This document shows positions 45,063 to 54,952 of a stretch of 64,000 nt of DNA, piece by piece. The stretch comes from Actinomyces qiguomingii (GTDB lineage: Bacteria > Actinomycetota > Actinomycetes > Actinomycetales > Actinomycetaceae). The notes below the pieces were generated by a model. That model was not told the DNA's origin, made no database searches, and saw nothing but the letters and a program-made list of their open reading frames with translations. How positions within the stretch are numbered: the stretch's first letter is position 1; every line of letters starts with the position of its first letter. Made by a program: the position numbers and the translations under genes. The stretch is from contig NZ_CP025228.1 of NCBI RefSeq assembly GCF_004102025.1, positions 558,001-622,000 of the forward strand, given 5' to 3'.

Positions 45063-46334
45063 TCAGGAGCTGTGCTGCGCTCGGCGCGCCCGGCGACTCG
45101 CCTCAATAGCTACTTGAACGCCATCGGCTAGTAGCACGGCTCCGCCTGGTCCCAGTGGAGTCCTCACCCCTGGCACCAACTGTGTCTGGGTCCCGTCGGA
45201 CCGAAGCAGTGCGCTGCCATTGGCGGATCCGAGATCCTCCGCCCATGGGCCGGCACCTGCCACCCCGATCCGCAGGTGCGAGCGTGAAACAGCAGTTGAG
45301 GTGTCAACAGTGACGAGCTGCACATCCTCAGGCGACAGTGCACGTGGCTCACGTCCGAGGATGCATTGCCCTTCCAACGGCAGTCGTCGGCTCGCATTGA
45401 TGACGATGCGGTACAGCGGCGGAGCAGCGGACTGCAACGGGGCGGCGTTACCGCCAATCGGCGCCTTAACAGCGGTAGGCAGTGGAGCCGTGGCGGGGGC
45501 GCCGGGTGCAGGAGCGAGGGGCGGAGCAGCGGCGGGTTCGTACACGCTTGCGAGTGTGCCCAAGCCTCCCGAACTCACGGGCGGGAAGGACTGAGGCAGT
45601 TCGGGCTGAGGCGGCGCGGGGGCGGGCACAACGAAGGAGGGGCGGCCTTGGGTGCCGTAGGCGGAGCCGGTCGGCGGCGCATGGGGAGTTGTGGCTAAAG
45701 CGCCCCCAGAGGCGTAATCCCGCGTGTGGAGGACCGGTCCGGTCGTCACTGTTGCCGGGATGCCGAGCCTGGGGGGTCCGGAAGGGGTCGTGGAGTTCTG
45801 GGAAGCGAATGCCTTCGCCGCTGAAGGCTTGGCCGGACGGCTGGTCGTGGTGCTGGTGTGGGTCAACGCATCAAGCAGCATGGTTTTGTTCTCGCCAGTG
45901 GCGGTGTCCATGTTCGCTGTGGTCGGCGTATTGCTAGGGGCGCCTGCGGCGGAGGTCATCCGCCTTCTTATAGGCAATAGTGGGGTCAGGACAACACGTA
46001 CCAATGACTGTCCGATATTTGGTGTGCCCGTCGGCACCGCCATGACGACGGCGGAAACGAGCTTGAGGCCAGGAGTGCGGCCGAACGTGGCCATGAACAG
46101 GGCGAGCAGGACCACGGTCTGTGCAGCGATGATGCACGCCAACACCGTCCACTCCAGCAGGACATGGGTGAGGATCGGCGGTGCCGTCATCGCAATGACG
46201 TCGACGAGCGCCACCACTATGGTCTCCGCAGAGCTGAGTTGACGGGGGCCGGCGGTGGACGTATCAAGTGGTTGCGGCGGGTTCTGCCGCTGCTGGCGCA
46301 TATGCGGTGACTCTACTAAAGCGAATTGACTCAC
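45063..46334 (-). CDS. RDD-FHA membrane protein of the T7SS cluster
   Basis: 423 residues. Residues about 33-125 are an RDD-type membrane domain (GRTPGLKLVSAVVMAVPTG, then LVRVVLTPLLP). A Pro/Ala/Thr-rich linker of about 170 residues follows. The C-terminal FHA domain shows CILGREPRALS, SRSHLRIGV and DLGSANGSALL, which recognises phosphothreonine. It starts at a GTG overlapping the stop of the EccD-like gene (ATGTGA), so the two are co-translated. It may link Ser/Thr-kinase signalling to secretion. Confidence 0.85.
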   Translation of the reverse strand: MSQFALVESPHMRQQRQNPPQPLDTSTAGPRQLSSAETIVVALVDVIAMTAPPILTHVLLEWTVLACIIAAQTVVLLALFMATFGRTPGLKLVSAVVMAVPTGTPNIGQSLVRVVLTPLLPIRRRMTSAAGAPSNTPTTANMDTATGENKTMLLDALTHTSTTTSRPAKPSAAKAFASQNSTTPSGPPRLGIPATVTTGPVLHTRDYASGGALATTPHAPPTGSAYGTQGRPSFVVPAPAPPQPELPQSFPPVSSGGLGTLASVYEPAAAPPLAPAPGAPATAPLPTAVKAPIGGNAAPLQSAAPPLYRIVINASRRLPLEGQCILGREPRALSPEDVQLVTVDTSTAVSRSHLRIGVAGAGPWAEDLGSANGSALLRSDGTQTQLVPGVRTPLGPGGAVLLADGVQVAIEASRRARRAQHSS

Positions 46335-47680
46335 ATCTGCCTCATAACTTCGATCAACCCGGCGGCAACCACTGCGGCGGGAAGCACTAGGAACGCGGAA
46401 GCCCGTTCGAACACGTCACCCAGGCGCCCCCACCAGGCTGAGCGCCTCATAGTAGTGAACGCACCTACGGTCATGGAGACGACGGCCGCTGCGAGGACTA
46501 CGCCCACGAGCGGCCATGACCGGTCCAACGCAGCCAGAACGCTTACGCAGAAGGCGGCTCCCGCCGATACGCGCGGAATGATGCGAGTGGAGTGTGAGCG
46601 AGCTGTGCGCGGCCGAAGCAGAAGCAACGCCAGTGCGAATACGATCTCCGCCCGCGCCCCCCAGGACTCCACTCCCCGGCCGGAGGCCACCTGAAACACA
46701 ACGGGAGCGCAAACCACTACCAGCGCGCCCAGGGCGATCTCGAGCGCCACAGAGATGGCCTCGGCCTCGTCCACGGTGCGCCGGGTCCGCATCCGGGTGA
46801 CTCGTACACCGGGGGATGTGATGGGGGTCCTTACCGACTGGCCCGCCGCTCGCTGTCCGGTCATGTCCAAAAGCTGCCGGTCCGGCACCGACACCAATGC
46901 GGCGTTCGGAATGACCAGTCCCGCTAGGACAGCGAGTGCCATCCCGAGCAGCGCGACTAGGGGTCCCCAAAGTCCCAGTGCGATGCTCGCCGTCGTCACC
47001 GCGGCGGCTGCGGCCCAGGACGCCGCACTCACGGACTCAGCCGCGGCGCGGTGACGCAGCCACAACCCCATGGCTGTGCCGGCCCCGCCCCACAGCGTGA
47101 CGAGCCCTGTCAATAGGGCCCAATCCTGAGCCTTGGTAGGAACCAACGTTACGGATGCGGCGGCACCCAGCAGCGGCAGTGACAGCGCTCGCAATGCCGC
47201 CGGAACAGGTCCCCTGGGGGCGGTTCGGGGAAGGGCAAGCGTAAACAGAAGTGCTAGCAGTAGACCGGCGGTGGTCAGACGGACGGCGGTCGGCCACGCA
47301 GGTGCGGCCACTTCGGGTAACAGGGGTGGAACCAGAATCAGGAGGAGAACCGACATCGCGAGCACAATCGCCAGTGCCTCCGCCATCCAGAACGGGGTGC
47401 GCACAAAGGAACGCAACGGGAGGTGTGGGTGTCCCGGGCTCTGGTCGGCTGCGGCTACGTTGTCGGCGACAACCAGCACCGCACCCTCACGCACATCTGT
47501 GCCGAGCAGGTCGCGCGTTGTGATGGGTGTGCCGGACGCTGTGGACACCGCGGCTGCGCCGGAGATCGGAAGGTGCTCCTGGGAGGCGAGCAACTCGTCA
47601 ATGCGCATCCCCGGCGGCGCAGCAACGTCAATGGCGCCGCCCTCGTAGATGAGGGTGACGTGGACGGCCGTTGCGCTCAT
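46331..47680 (-). CDS. Second EccD-like T7SS membrane protein
   Basis: 449 residues with an N-terminal ubiquitin-like domain (VHVTLIYEGGAIDVAAPPGMRIDELLAS) followed by 10-11 membrane helices. The architecture is that of EccD but the sequence is clearly different from the one at 42500. In actinobacterial ESX machines EccD forms a dimer in the membrane, so two distinct EccD-like chains could form a heterodimer here. It is divergent from eccC across 200 bp and coupled to the FHA gene. Confidence 0.8.
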   Translation of the reverse strand: MSATAVHVTLIYEGGAIDVAAPPGMRIDELLASQEHLPISGAAAVSTASGTPITTRDLLGTDVREGAVLVVADNVAAADQSPGHPHLPLRSFVRTPFWMAEALAIVLAMSVLLLILVPPLLPEVAAPAWPTAVRLTTAGLLLALLFTLALPRTAPRGPVPAALRALSLPLLGAAASVTLVPTKAQDWALLTGLVTLWGGAGTAMGLWLRHRAAAESVSAASWAAAAAVTTASIALGLWGPLVALLGMALAVLAGLVIPNAALVSVPDRQLLDMTGQRAAGQSVRTPITSPGVRVTRMRTRRTVDEAEAISVALEIALGALVVVCAPVVFQVASGRGVESWGARAEIVFALALLLLRPRTARSHSTRIIPRVSAGAAFCVSVLAALDRSWPLVGVVLAAAVVSMTVGAFTTMRRSAWWGRLGDVFERASAFLVLPAAVVAAGLIEVMRQM

Positions 47681-47881
47681 ACGCCTCGCTGCTCCTGATA
47701 CGGGGCGGCATTCCTGTACCGCCCGACTGCACGTTGGATAACGGGACTACTCTAGATGCAGATAGCATAACGACGCGATGGTGCGGATCCTCCGACGAGG
47801 TCCGCCAAGCGGTACCGGCTGGCTCCAACGGTTCAACCGTCAGGGCGGCCGGAACACGACTGGAAGGTGCCCGCCTGCCCC

Positions 47882-50800
47882 ATGAACGCCAATAGCCAGG
47901 CCCCCGAGCTTTCCGACGGGATCATAGAAGTCAAGGCCCCGCCGGACGCTGTAACGCCTCAGGACGCCACCAGTGTGCTGGCCTCCGTGCTGCCGCTGAC
48001 AGGATCAATGGGTGTGATGGTGTTCATGGCCATCTCGAACAGTTCCAATACGCGGATGCTGCTCATGGGCGGCGGCATGGTGGTGGCGATGCTGTCGATG
48101 GTGGCCGCGAACATCTACCGGCAGATTCGGCAGCATCGGAGCAATGTCACCGATCAGAGACGCGAGTACCTCGCCTACCTGTCCGAACTGCGGCAGAGGG
48201 TACGTGCTTCTGCCGACCAGCAGCGTCGCCAGGCTGTGGACCAGTTTCCCGCACCCGGTGCTCTGCCCTACTTCGTTCAGCATGGTCAGCGCGTATGGGA
48301 ACGTGGCGATGGGCTCGGCGATCCGTTGATGACGCGTGTGGGGTTGGGAACGGTGGAGCTGGCAGCTGAACTCAAGGCCGAGAAGCTCGACGCGCTGGCC
48401 AAGCCTGACCCAGTGTGTCTATCAGCCATGACCCGGTTCGTCGCTACCCATGGGGAAGTTGATGGTCTGCCCATGGCGATATCGATAGCGCCGCTGTCTC
48501 GGTTGGAGGTGGTGGGGGAGTCCGCCATGGCCCGCGCCCACACCCGGGCGCTGCTCACTCACCTGCTGGTCATGACCCCGCCAAGCCGACTGAAAGTGGC
48601 GGTGCTAGCTGGCGAGGAGAACCTGTCGGAGTGGGAGTGGCTCAAATGGGCCCCGCATGCCTGGTCCGATTCGGTGGGCGACGCCGTCGGCCCTGCCCGC
48701 CTGATAGCCACCGACTTGGATCAGCTGATCGACAAGCTTCCCGAGGGCATCGAACACCGTGGCCCCGTTTCCTCCGGTGCGGGCCAGGCGCCCACTCCAC
48801 AGGTCATAATCGTCGTCGACGGCGGGCGGTTGCCGGACACCTCACCGCTGGGTGCTACGGCCGGAGTCAGTGGTGTCACCGTCGTGGACCTGCCGACACA
48901 GTGGGGTCGACTCACCTCCACGACGACGCTGCGCCTCATGCTCTATCCTCCCCGGCGCCGCGGCTCCGGTGAAGGCGAGGAGGTGCCCATGGAGATGGTT
49001 GTGGTCGGCCAGGATCCCACCCCGATGGTGGCCGATACACTGGACGTGGCCGCCGCTGAGGCCGTGACTCGTCGTCTGGCGGCCAGATTCACCGAGGTCG
49101 GGGAGGACTCGGTGGCCGTACCCGTGGGCATCTCCGACGCCAAGCGCTCAGCCGACCTGCTCGACCTACTGGGACTGGGGGATGTGCGCGACGTTGAACC
49201 GGAGCGCAGCTGGACGCCGCGTCTGGGTGACGACCGCCTGCGCGTCCCCTTCGGCGTGACCCCGGAGGGGACGCCCGTGATCCTGGATATCAAGGAGTCG
49301 GCGCAGGGAGGCATGGGTCCGCATGGTCTGCTGGTGGGTGCGACCGGATCGGGTAAATCGGAGGTGTTGCGCACCCTGGTACTGGCGCTGGCGCTCACGC
49401 ATTCGCCCGATCAGCTGAACTTCGTGCTGGTGGATTTCAAAGGCGGCGCCACCTTCGCAGGCATGTCCGAGCTGCCGCACGTGTCGGCCATGATCTCTAA
49501 CCTGGAGAATGAACTTGGGCTGGTGGACCGCATGGAGGAGGCCCTACGCGGGGAGATGAACCGTCGGCAGGAGATCCTCCTCAGGACGGGCAACTATGCC
49601 AACGTCTCGGACTATGAGGCCGCGCGCCGAGCGGGTAAGCACAACGGAGACCCCCTGCCCGCGCTATTCGTCATTCTTGACGAGTTCTCCGAGCTGCTGG
49701 CCGCCAAGCCCGACTTCATCGAGATCTTCGTCGCCATCGGGCGTCTGGGGCGCTCCATGCAGATCCATCTGCTGCTGTCCTCCCAGCGTTTGGAGGAGGG
49801 GCGCCTGCATGGATTGGAGTCGCACCTGTCCTACCGGATTGGGCTGCGCACCTTCTCGGCTTCGGAGTCACGCACCGTTCTGGGCGTCACCGATGCCTAC
49901 GACCTGCCGCCCTACCCCGGGGTGGGTTATCTCAAGAGCGACACCCGCACCATGACCCGTTTCCGGGCCTCCTACGTGGCCGGGGTGCCGCCGGCGCGGA
50001 GCATCGCGCCGGCACGGCAGGCCCCGGTGCAGGAGGCGGCTGCGTCAGCGCGCACCGCCGCTTCGGTGGTGCTGCCCTTCACTGCGGCGGAGATCCCGTT
50101 GCCGCCGCAGCCGGAGGTAGAGCCGGAGACGGCGCCGCAGGAGCCGGAGGAGCAGGCACCTGAGATCACCGCCCGGGACGCCGCCTATGCTGATATGTCC
50201 ACCATGGACATCGCCGTGGAGCGCATGACCGGACACGGCAATCCGGCGCACCGTATTTGGCTGCCGCCACTGGACGTCCCCGAGACCTTCGACTCGCTGA
50301 TTGATGACCTGGTAGTTGACCCCGAGCTCGGTCTCATCTCGCCGACCTGGCGTGCCCGTGGAGACCTGGTGGTGCCGCTGGGCATCACCGACGTGCCTAT
50401 GGAGCAGCGGCGCGATCAGTACAGCGTGGACCTGTCTGCAGCGGGAGGCCATGTCGGCGTCGTCGGCGGTCCGCTGTCAGGCAAGTCCACTGCTCTGCGC
50501 TCCCTGCTGATGGGCTTGGCACTGACACACACACCCACTGAGGTCCAGTTCTACGTGATCGACCTTGGAGGCGGAACCTTCTCCACCATGATGGATCTGC
50601 CCCATATGGCGGGCGTGGGCACCCGGGATGATCCCGACATCATCGCCCGCATCATCGCTGAGATCGAGGCGATGCTGGCAGATCGTGAACGCTACTTCAA
50701 GGCCCACCGGATCGACTCCATTCAGACCTACCGGCGTAGTCGTGCGGCCGGGCAGGCCGACGACGGTTACGGAGACGTCTTCCTGGTGATCGACGGATGG

Positions 50801-51925
50801 TCCGTACTGAAGACGGACTTCGACAGTATTGCCGAGCGTGTCCAGGCGATGATGACACGGGCGCTCGCTTTCGGTGTGCACCTGGTCATTTCCTCGGGGC
50901 GGTGGATGGAGATGCGCGCCGCTATCAAGGATGCCCTGGGCACCCGGATCGAGTTGCGTCTGGGTGAGCCCACGGACTCTGAGATCAACCGTGCGGCCGC
51001 AAAGTCCGTACCTGCTGGGCGCCCGGGACGGGGATTGGACCCCGCTGGTCGGCATATGCTTCTGGCCCTGCCGCGCCTGGACGGCGAGCATGATCCCGCC
51101 ACCCTGTCCGAAGGCGTTGGTAACGCCTGCCGTCGCATTGCGGAGTCCTATAAGGGTGTTCCCGGTCCGAAGCTGCGGTTGTTGCCCACCCGTATAGACC
51201 TGACCGAGTTGCAGGCGCAAGTGCCCGCGGCTGACGGGCCCGTGATTGGGATCAACGAATCCCGGCTGGAGCCTGTCAGCCTGAACATGCGGCACGAGCC
51301 GCATCTGATCGTGCTGGGAGATGCCAAGAAGGGCAAGTCCTCATTCCTGCGCGCGCTCATGGCCGAGCTGACCCGCGGTCGCACTCCCGATGACTTGCGT
51401 ATCCTGCCCATTGATCCGCGCCGCTCTCTGCTCGGCGACATTCCGCAGGAATTCATGCTCACGTATGTGACCTTGCGCGATCAGGCGGCCAAGGAGGCGA
51501 CGGACCTGGTGGAGTTCCTGAAACAGCGCCTTCCTGGGCCGGAAGTGACGCCGGAGCAGCTGCGCACGCGCAGCTGGTGGCACGGCCCGGAGGTGTACAT
51601 CCTTGTGGATGACTACGACCTGCTTACCACAGGCCAGATGAACCCGTTGCTGCCGCTCCAGCCCCTGTTGCCGCAGGGGCTGGACGTGGGCTTGCACCTG
51701 GTTCTGACCCGCCGTACCGGCGGGGCCAGTCGCGCCCTGTTCGAGCCCTTGATGCAGACGCTCATCGACCTGTCAACCCCCGGCATCATGCTGCCGGGCA
51801 ACCCGGATGAGGGGCCGCTGCTGGGCCGTGAGCGCCCCAAGCCCGGGCCTGCGGGGCGCGCCAGCCTGATCACCCGCGACGCCACCGAGTCGATTCAGCT
51901 GGCCTGGCTTCCGCCGACGGCGTGA
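47882..51925 (+). CDS. eccC: ESX FtsK/SpoIIIE-type ATPase EccC
   Basis: About 1347 residues. Two membrane helices near the N-terminus (VLPLTGSMGVMVFMA and MLLMGGGMVVAMLSMVAANIY) are followed by three ATPase domains: Walker A GATGSGKS near residue 485 with Walker B LFVILDEFSEL; GGPLSGKST near 861 with VFLVIDGW; GDAKKGKSS near 1146 with VYILVDDYD. It drives substrate export and recognises the WXG100 signal. An undivided EccC, unlike the EccCa/EccCb pair of some ESX systems. The start is ATG 47882 or the GTG at 47867. Confidence 0.95.
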   Translation: MNANSQAPELSDGIIEVKAPPDAVTPQDATSVLASVLPLTGSMGVMVFMAISNSSNTRMLLMGGGMVVAMLSMVAANIYRQIRQHRSNVTDQRREYLAYLSELRQRVRASADQQRRQAVDQFPAPGALPYFVQHGQRVWERGDGLGDPLMTRVGLGTVELAAELKAEKLDALAKPDPVCLSAMTRFVATHGEVDGLPMAISIAPLSRLEVVGESAMARAHTRALLTHLLVMTPPSRLKVAVLAGEENLSEWEWLKWAPHAWSDSVGDAVGPARLIATDLDQLIDKLPEGIEHRGPVSSGAGQAPTPQVIIVVDGGRLPDTSPLGATAGVSGVTVVDLPTQWGRLTSTTTLRLMLYPPRRRGSGEGEEVPMEMVVVGQDPTPMVADTLDVAAAEAVTRRLAARFTEVGEDSVAVPVGISDAKRSADLLDLLGLGDVRDVEPERSWTPRLGDDRLRVPFGVTPEGTPVILDIKESAQGGMGPHGLLVGATGSGKSEVLRTLVLALALTHSPDQLNFVLVDFKGGATFAGMSELPHVSAMISNLENELGLVDRMEEALRGEMNRRQEILLRTGNYANVSDYEAARRAGKHNGDPLPALFVILDEFSELLAAKPDFIEIFVAIGRLGRSMQIHLLLSSQRLEEGRLHGLESHLSYRIGLRTFSASESRTVLGVTDAYDLPPYPGVGYLKSDTRTMTRFRASYVAGVPPARSIAPARQAPVQEAAASARTAASVVLPFTAAEIPLPPQPEVEPETAPQEPEEQAPEITARDAAYADMSTMDIAVERMTGHGNPAHRIWLPPLDVPETFDSLIDDLVVDPELGLISPTWRARGDLVVPLGITDVPMEQRRDQYSVDLSAAGGHVGVVGGPLSGKSTALRSLLMGLALTHTPTEVQFYVIDLGGGTFSTMMDLPHMAGVGTRDDPDIIARIIAEIEAMLADRERYFKAHRIDSIQTYRRSRAAGQADDGYGDVFLVIDGWSVLKTDFDSIAERVQAMMTRALAFGVHLVISSGRWMEMRAAIKDALGTRIELRLGEPTDSEINRAAAKSVPAGRPGRGLDPAGRHMLLALPRLDGEHDPATLSEGVGNACRRIAESYKGVPGPKLRLLPTRIDLTELQAQVPAADGPVIGINESRLEPVSLNMRHEPHLIVLGDAKKGKSSFLRALMAELTRGRTPDDLRILPIDPRRSLLGDIPQEFMLTYVTLRDQAAKEATDLVEFLKQRLPGPEVTPEQLRTRSWWHGPEVYILVDDYDLLTTGQMNPLLPLQPLLPQGLDVGLHLVLTRRTGGASRALFEPLMQTLIDLSTPGIMLPGNPDEGPLLGRERPKPGPAGRASLITRDATESIQLAWLPPTA

Positions 51926-52047
51926 GGCCGCCGTGGTCGCTCTCGACGGCGTGGGACGCTCGCCCTGCGGTGACCCGGCTCCCAGTACGGAAGTCCTGGG
52001 TGGGGCGCTGACCGGGACTACGGCGCAGCGCCGGTACAGTCGACCTC

Positions 52048-53265
52048 ATGGCGCAGGCACGGAATACGGGCGACGGCCCCCGCGGCGGCGGCCGCGGCCG
52101 CAACACGGGGGGCCGAACTTCGTCCGCGCGCTCCGGCGGCTCCGGGCGCCCGCCGTCGTCGGGAAGAAGCTCGAAGCCCGCCGCCGGTGGCGGTTCCGCA
52201 CGTTCGGGCGGCGGCCGCGCGGCCTCTGCGCGCGCAGGTGCTGCGCGCTCCGGTGCGCCAGGCCACAGCGGTGCCACCCGCTCGGCGTCGTCGGCGCGCA
52301 GCGGCGCCTCCCGGGCATCCGCATCACGGCAGGCGCCCCGAGGTCAGGCCCGTGCACGGCGAACCGTGACCACCCAGGACGGTCGTCCAGGACGCCGGCC
52401 AACCCGCACGGCGCGCACGGGCCGCGGTCAGACCGCCCGCTCGGCGGCTCGTTCAGGTGCCGGCAAGCGACGCGTGCAGAACCGGCGTCCCAAGGCCCAC
52501 CGGCCAACGACGTCGCGCCGGCCCCGCTACTGGCTGCGCCGACTCATGGTGCTGGTCGCTGGCATCGCCGTGCTCGCCGGGGTCTCCACCGCGATCCTGT
52601 CGGCCGCGGTCTGGGCGCGCGACACGATCCGTGCTCAGGACGACGCCGCCGCTGCGCATGTAGCCACCACCTACCCCAACCCCGTGGACTGCACGCCCCA
52701 GGACCTGGCCGTAACCTTCACCTCGCCTGACTCGGTACCCGCCGGCGCTGGTCTCACGCTTAACGTGACGGTCGACAACACCGGCGCCGAGGCCTGCCTG
52801 CTGGATCTGGGCGGGGAGCACATTGGCGCCCTGATCACCTCCGGTAGTCAGACGATCTGGGAGTCGACGGTCTGCCCCTTCACCCCCACCAGCCGCCGCC
52901 TGCTTGTGGCTCCCGGCACCGCGGCCGACGCCACCATCATCTGGGACGGCAACGTCGCCTCGGCGCAGTGCACTCCCGTAACCACTCCGGCCGCTACCGC
53001 GACGGCGTCGCCCACCGCAACCGAGGCGGCTGAGGCCGCCGACGGGGCGAGTGCCGAGGGCACCGACGGCTCCGCTTCCGGTCAGTCCGAGGGGACCGAG
53101 GGTGCTAACGATGCGGAGGCCTTAACCGCAGAGCAGGATGCGGCGCCCAACGGGACTGACGCCGCCATCGCCTCCGGGGATGTCGCCGCCGCCGGCACCT
53201 ACCGCGTGCGCATCCAGCTGGACGGCGCCGACCTGACCGAGGATCGCGTCTTCGTGATCGAGTAG
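52048..53265 (+). CDS. Membrane protein with long Arg/Ser/Gly-rich cytosolic leader
   Basis: 405 residues. Residues 1-170 are a basic low-complexity region of Arg, Ser, Gly, Ala and Thr; a membrane helix follows (LMVLVAGIAVLAGVSTAILSAAVW). The extracytoplasmic part has two Cys in DCTPQDLAVTF and GAEACLLDLGG and a beta-sandwich-like pattern (TLNVTVDNTGAEAC), then an acidic Thr/Ala/Glu-rich segment and TYRVRIQLDGADLTEDRVFVIE. It resembles 'hypothetical membrane' proteins of actinobacteria next to cell-surface machines; the function is unknown. Located 122 bases after eccC. Confidence 0.65.
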   Translation: MAQARNTGDGPRGGGRGRNTGGRTSSARSGGSGRPPSSGRSSKPAAGGGSARSGGGRAASARAGAARSGAPGHSGATRSASSARSGASRASASRQAPRGQARARRTVTTQDGRPGRRPTRTARTGRGQTARSAARSGAGKRRVQNRRPKAHRPTTSRRPRYWLRRLMVLVAGIAVLAGVSTAILSAAVWARDTIRAQDDAAAAHVATTYPNPVDCTPQDLAVTFTSPDSVPAGAGLTLNVTVDNTGAEACLLDLGGEHIGALITSGSQTIWESTVCPFTPTSRRLLVAPGTAADATIIWDGNVASAQCTPVTTPAATATASPTATEAAEAADGASAEGTDGSASGQSEGTEGANDAEALTAEQDAAPNGTDAAIASGDVAAAGTYRVRIQLDGADLTEDRVFVIE

Positions 53266-53455
53266 CGGAGCGGCGTCGTTTTCCAAGCTGGGCCTGCGCC
53301 GCACATCGACTAATGCCTGGTGTCCGTGTTGTGGTTGCTGGTGGTGTTTTGGTGTCGGTGGGGTTACAGTCGGTGTTTGTGAGTGATGCTGCTGTGGGTG
53401 GGTGCCGTGCCTGCCTGCTGCCCGGGTGCCGGCGTGTGAGGGGGCTGGTGTGGGT

Positions 53456-54928
53456 ATGGGTTTGAGTCTGGATGCGGTTGCGGGCGCCGTGGTTGGTGAG
53501 ATTCCGGGTTCGCCCGGTGGGGTGCTGGCGGTGGCGGACTCCTGGAGGGCCGGGGCGCGGGTGCTGGATGAGGCGGCCAGCAGTGTGGTGTCCTCACGCC
53601 TGGCGGTGCCGTCCTGGCAGGGGGTAAGTGCGGAGGCCTTCCGATCCTCCTCTCGCCACCTGGAGGCGGACCTGGACGCCTCGATCATGAACCTGCTGGA
53701 CGGGGCGCATCATTTGGAGGCCTACGCCCAGGTGCTCGATGAGGCGAAGGAGGCGCTGGAGCGGCTGCGCGCCATGGTCGGTGCGGCGCTGTTGGAGGCG
53801 GTGGATGCTGCGGCGCCAGCGGTGCTGGTGGCAGGGGTGCGGTATGCGGCCGCGGGTGCGGCGGTGGGTATCCGTGCCCGGGTGAGTATCGCCGCCATGC
53901 AAACCGCCGCCGCCCTGAACGCCGTTGGTGTAGGTGCTAACTCGCGAGTTGGTTCGGGGGCTGCTGGTGTGGGCGCGCATGGGCGTGGCGGTGTCGGTGC
54001 GGGTAAGGGCAAGGACGATGACGGCACTGGGAGCAAGACGGCTTTCAGTGATGAGGATATTCGGCGGTTGCGGCAGCAGGCGGACGGCTCCGCGGGCTGG
54101 GACCCCGTGCATCAGGCGAGTATTGCCGACTGCTATTTTCTGGCTACTTTGGATGCGTATTCCCTGTCGGAGGACGGGGAGCAGTTTCTGCGGGATCATG
54201 TGCGGTGGAGTGAGGAGGATCAGGCGTTCATCGTCACCCTGTACGACGGCGACGGCAAACCCGTGTACGAGAAGGTCACCGACTACTACACCGACGGTAA
54301 CCAGGGTGATGACCTGGGTGGTGGGCGGCGGGGGCCGAACCTGATGAGCGTGTACGAGCGCGCCTACGGCCAATACCTGGGCGACCACAACCTCCCGAAC
54401 GGTCGTCCGTATGACGCGATGCAGACCATCTCCGGGCAGGACGCCCAGAGCGTGCACACCACGGGCCTGCCGGCCAGTCCGCTGCCTGCGTGGAACCACT
54501 ACCTGTACAACGATCACAAATACACCGAACAGGAGTGGTCTCAGATCGAACAGGCCGTAAACAACGGCCAGCCCGTGGTAGCAGTCACCAACAACGGCGA
54601 CTTCGGCGACGGGGACACGGTGGATGCGACCGCCAACACTCACACCCGCGCCGCCGACAAGCAGCACCCGGACACCGCGATCAACAATAAAGACAGAACC
54701 GGCGACTACCGCATCGTCGGCGGAGACTATTTCGGCGACGGCGAGTCTCAAGGACATGCGTATACGGTGATTGCAATTGACGATGAGTACGTAACCCTGC
54801 GAAACCCCTGGGCACACAACGACACGGCCGACGGCTCTGCCAGCGGGGACGACGGCATTATCCGAATTAGCCGCGAGGACTACGAGAAGTACTTCGGCCG
54901 CACCGACATCGGTGGAGAAATACCATGA
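53456..54928 (+). CDS. Calpain-like (C2) cysteine protease with WXG-type leader, candidate T7SS effector
   Basis: 490 residues from ATG 53456. The N-terminal 150 residues are helical with W-Q-G (W54, SWQGVSAEAF), as in WXG100 leaders. The C-terminal domain is calpain-like: Cys226 in HQASIADCYFLATLDAY, His434 in GHAYTVIAIDD, and Asn450 in LRNPWAHN, a complete C-H-N triad. ESX export with a protease cargo is therefore plausible. It is followed 24 bases later on the opposite strand by a small membrane protein gene, and partial copies of its tail lie at 55699 and 56660. Confidence 0.82.
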   Translation: MGLSLDAVAGAVVGEIPGSPGGVLAVADSWRAGARVLDEAASSVVSSRLAVPSWQGVSAEAFRSSSRHLEADLDASIMNLLDGAHHLEAYAQVLDEAKEALERLRAMVGAALLEAVDAAAPAVLVAGVRYAAAGAAVGIRARVSIAAMQTAAALNAVGVGANSRVGSGAAGVGAHGRGGVGAGKGKDDDGTGSKTAFSDEDIRRLRQQADGSAGWDPVHQASIADCYFLATLDAYSLSEDGEQFLRDHVRWSEEDQAFIVTLYDGDGKPVYEKVTDYYTDGNQGDDLGGGRRGPNLMSVYERAYGQYLGDHNLPNGRPYDAMQTISGQDAQSVHTTGLPASPLPAWNHYLYNDHKYTEQEWSQIEQAVNNGQPVVAVTNNGDFGDGDTVDATANTHTRAADKQHPDTAINNKDRTGDYRIVGGDYFGDGESQGHAYTVIAIDDEYVTLRNPWAHNDTADGSASGDDGIIRISREDYEKYFGRTDIGGEIP

Positions 54929-54952
54929 GCAGAGTCGTATATGCGCGAATTA

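Noticed and set aside
47133..47648. 171-codon plus-strand frame opposite the second EccD-like gene
   Set aside because: Antisense to a gene with a full ubiquitin-like domain and eleven membrane helices.
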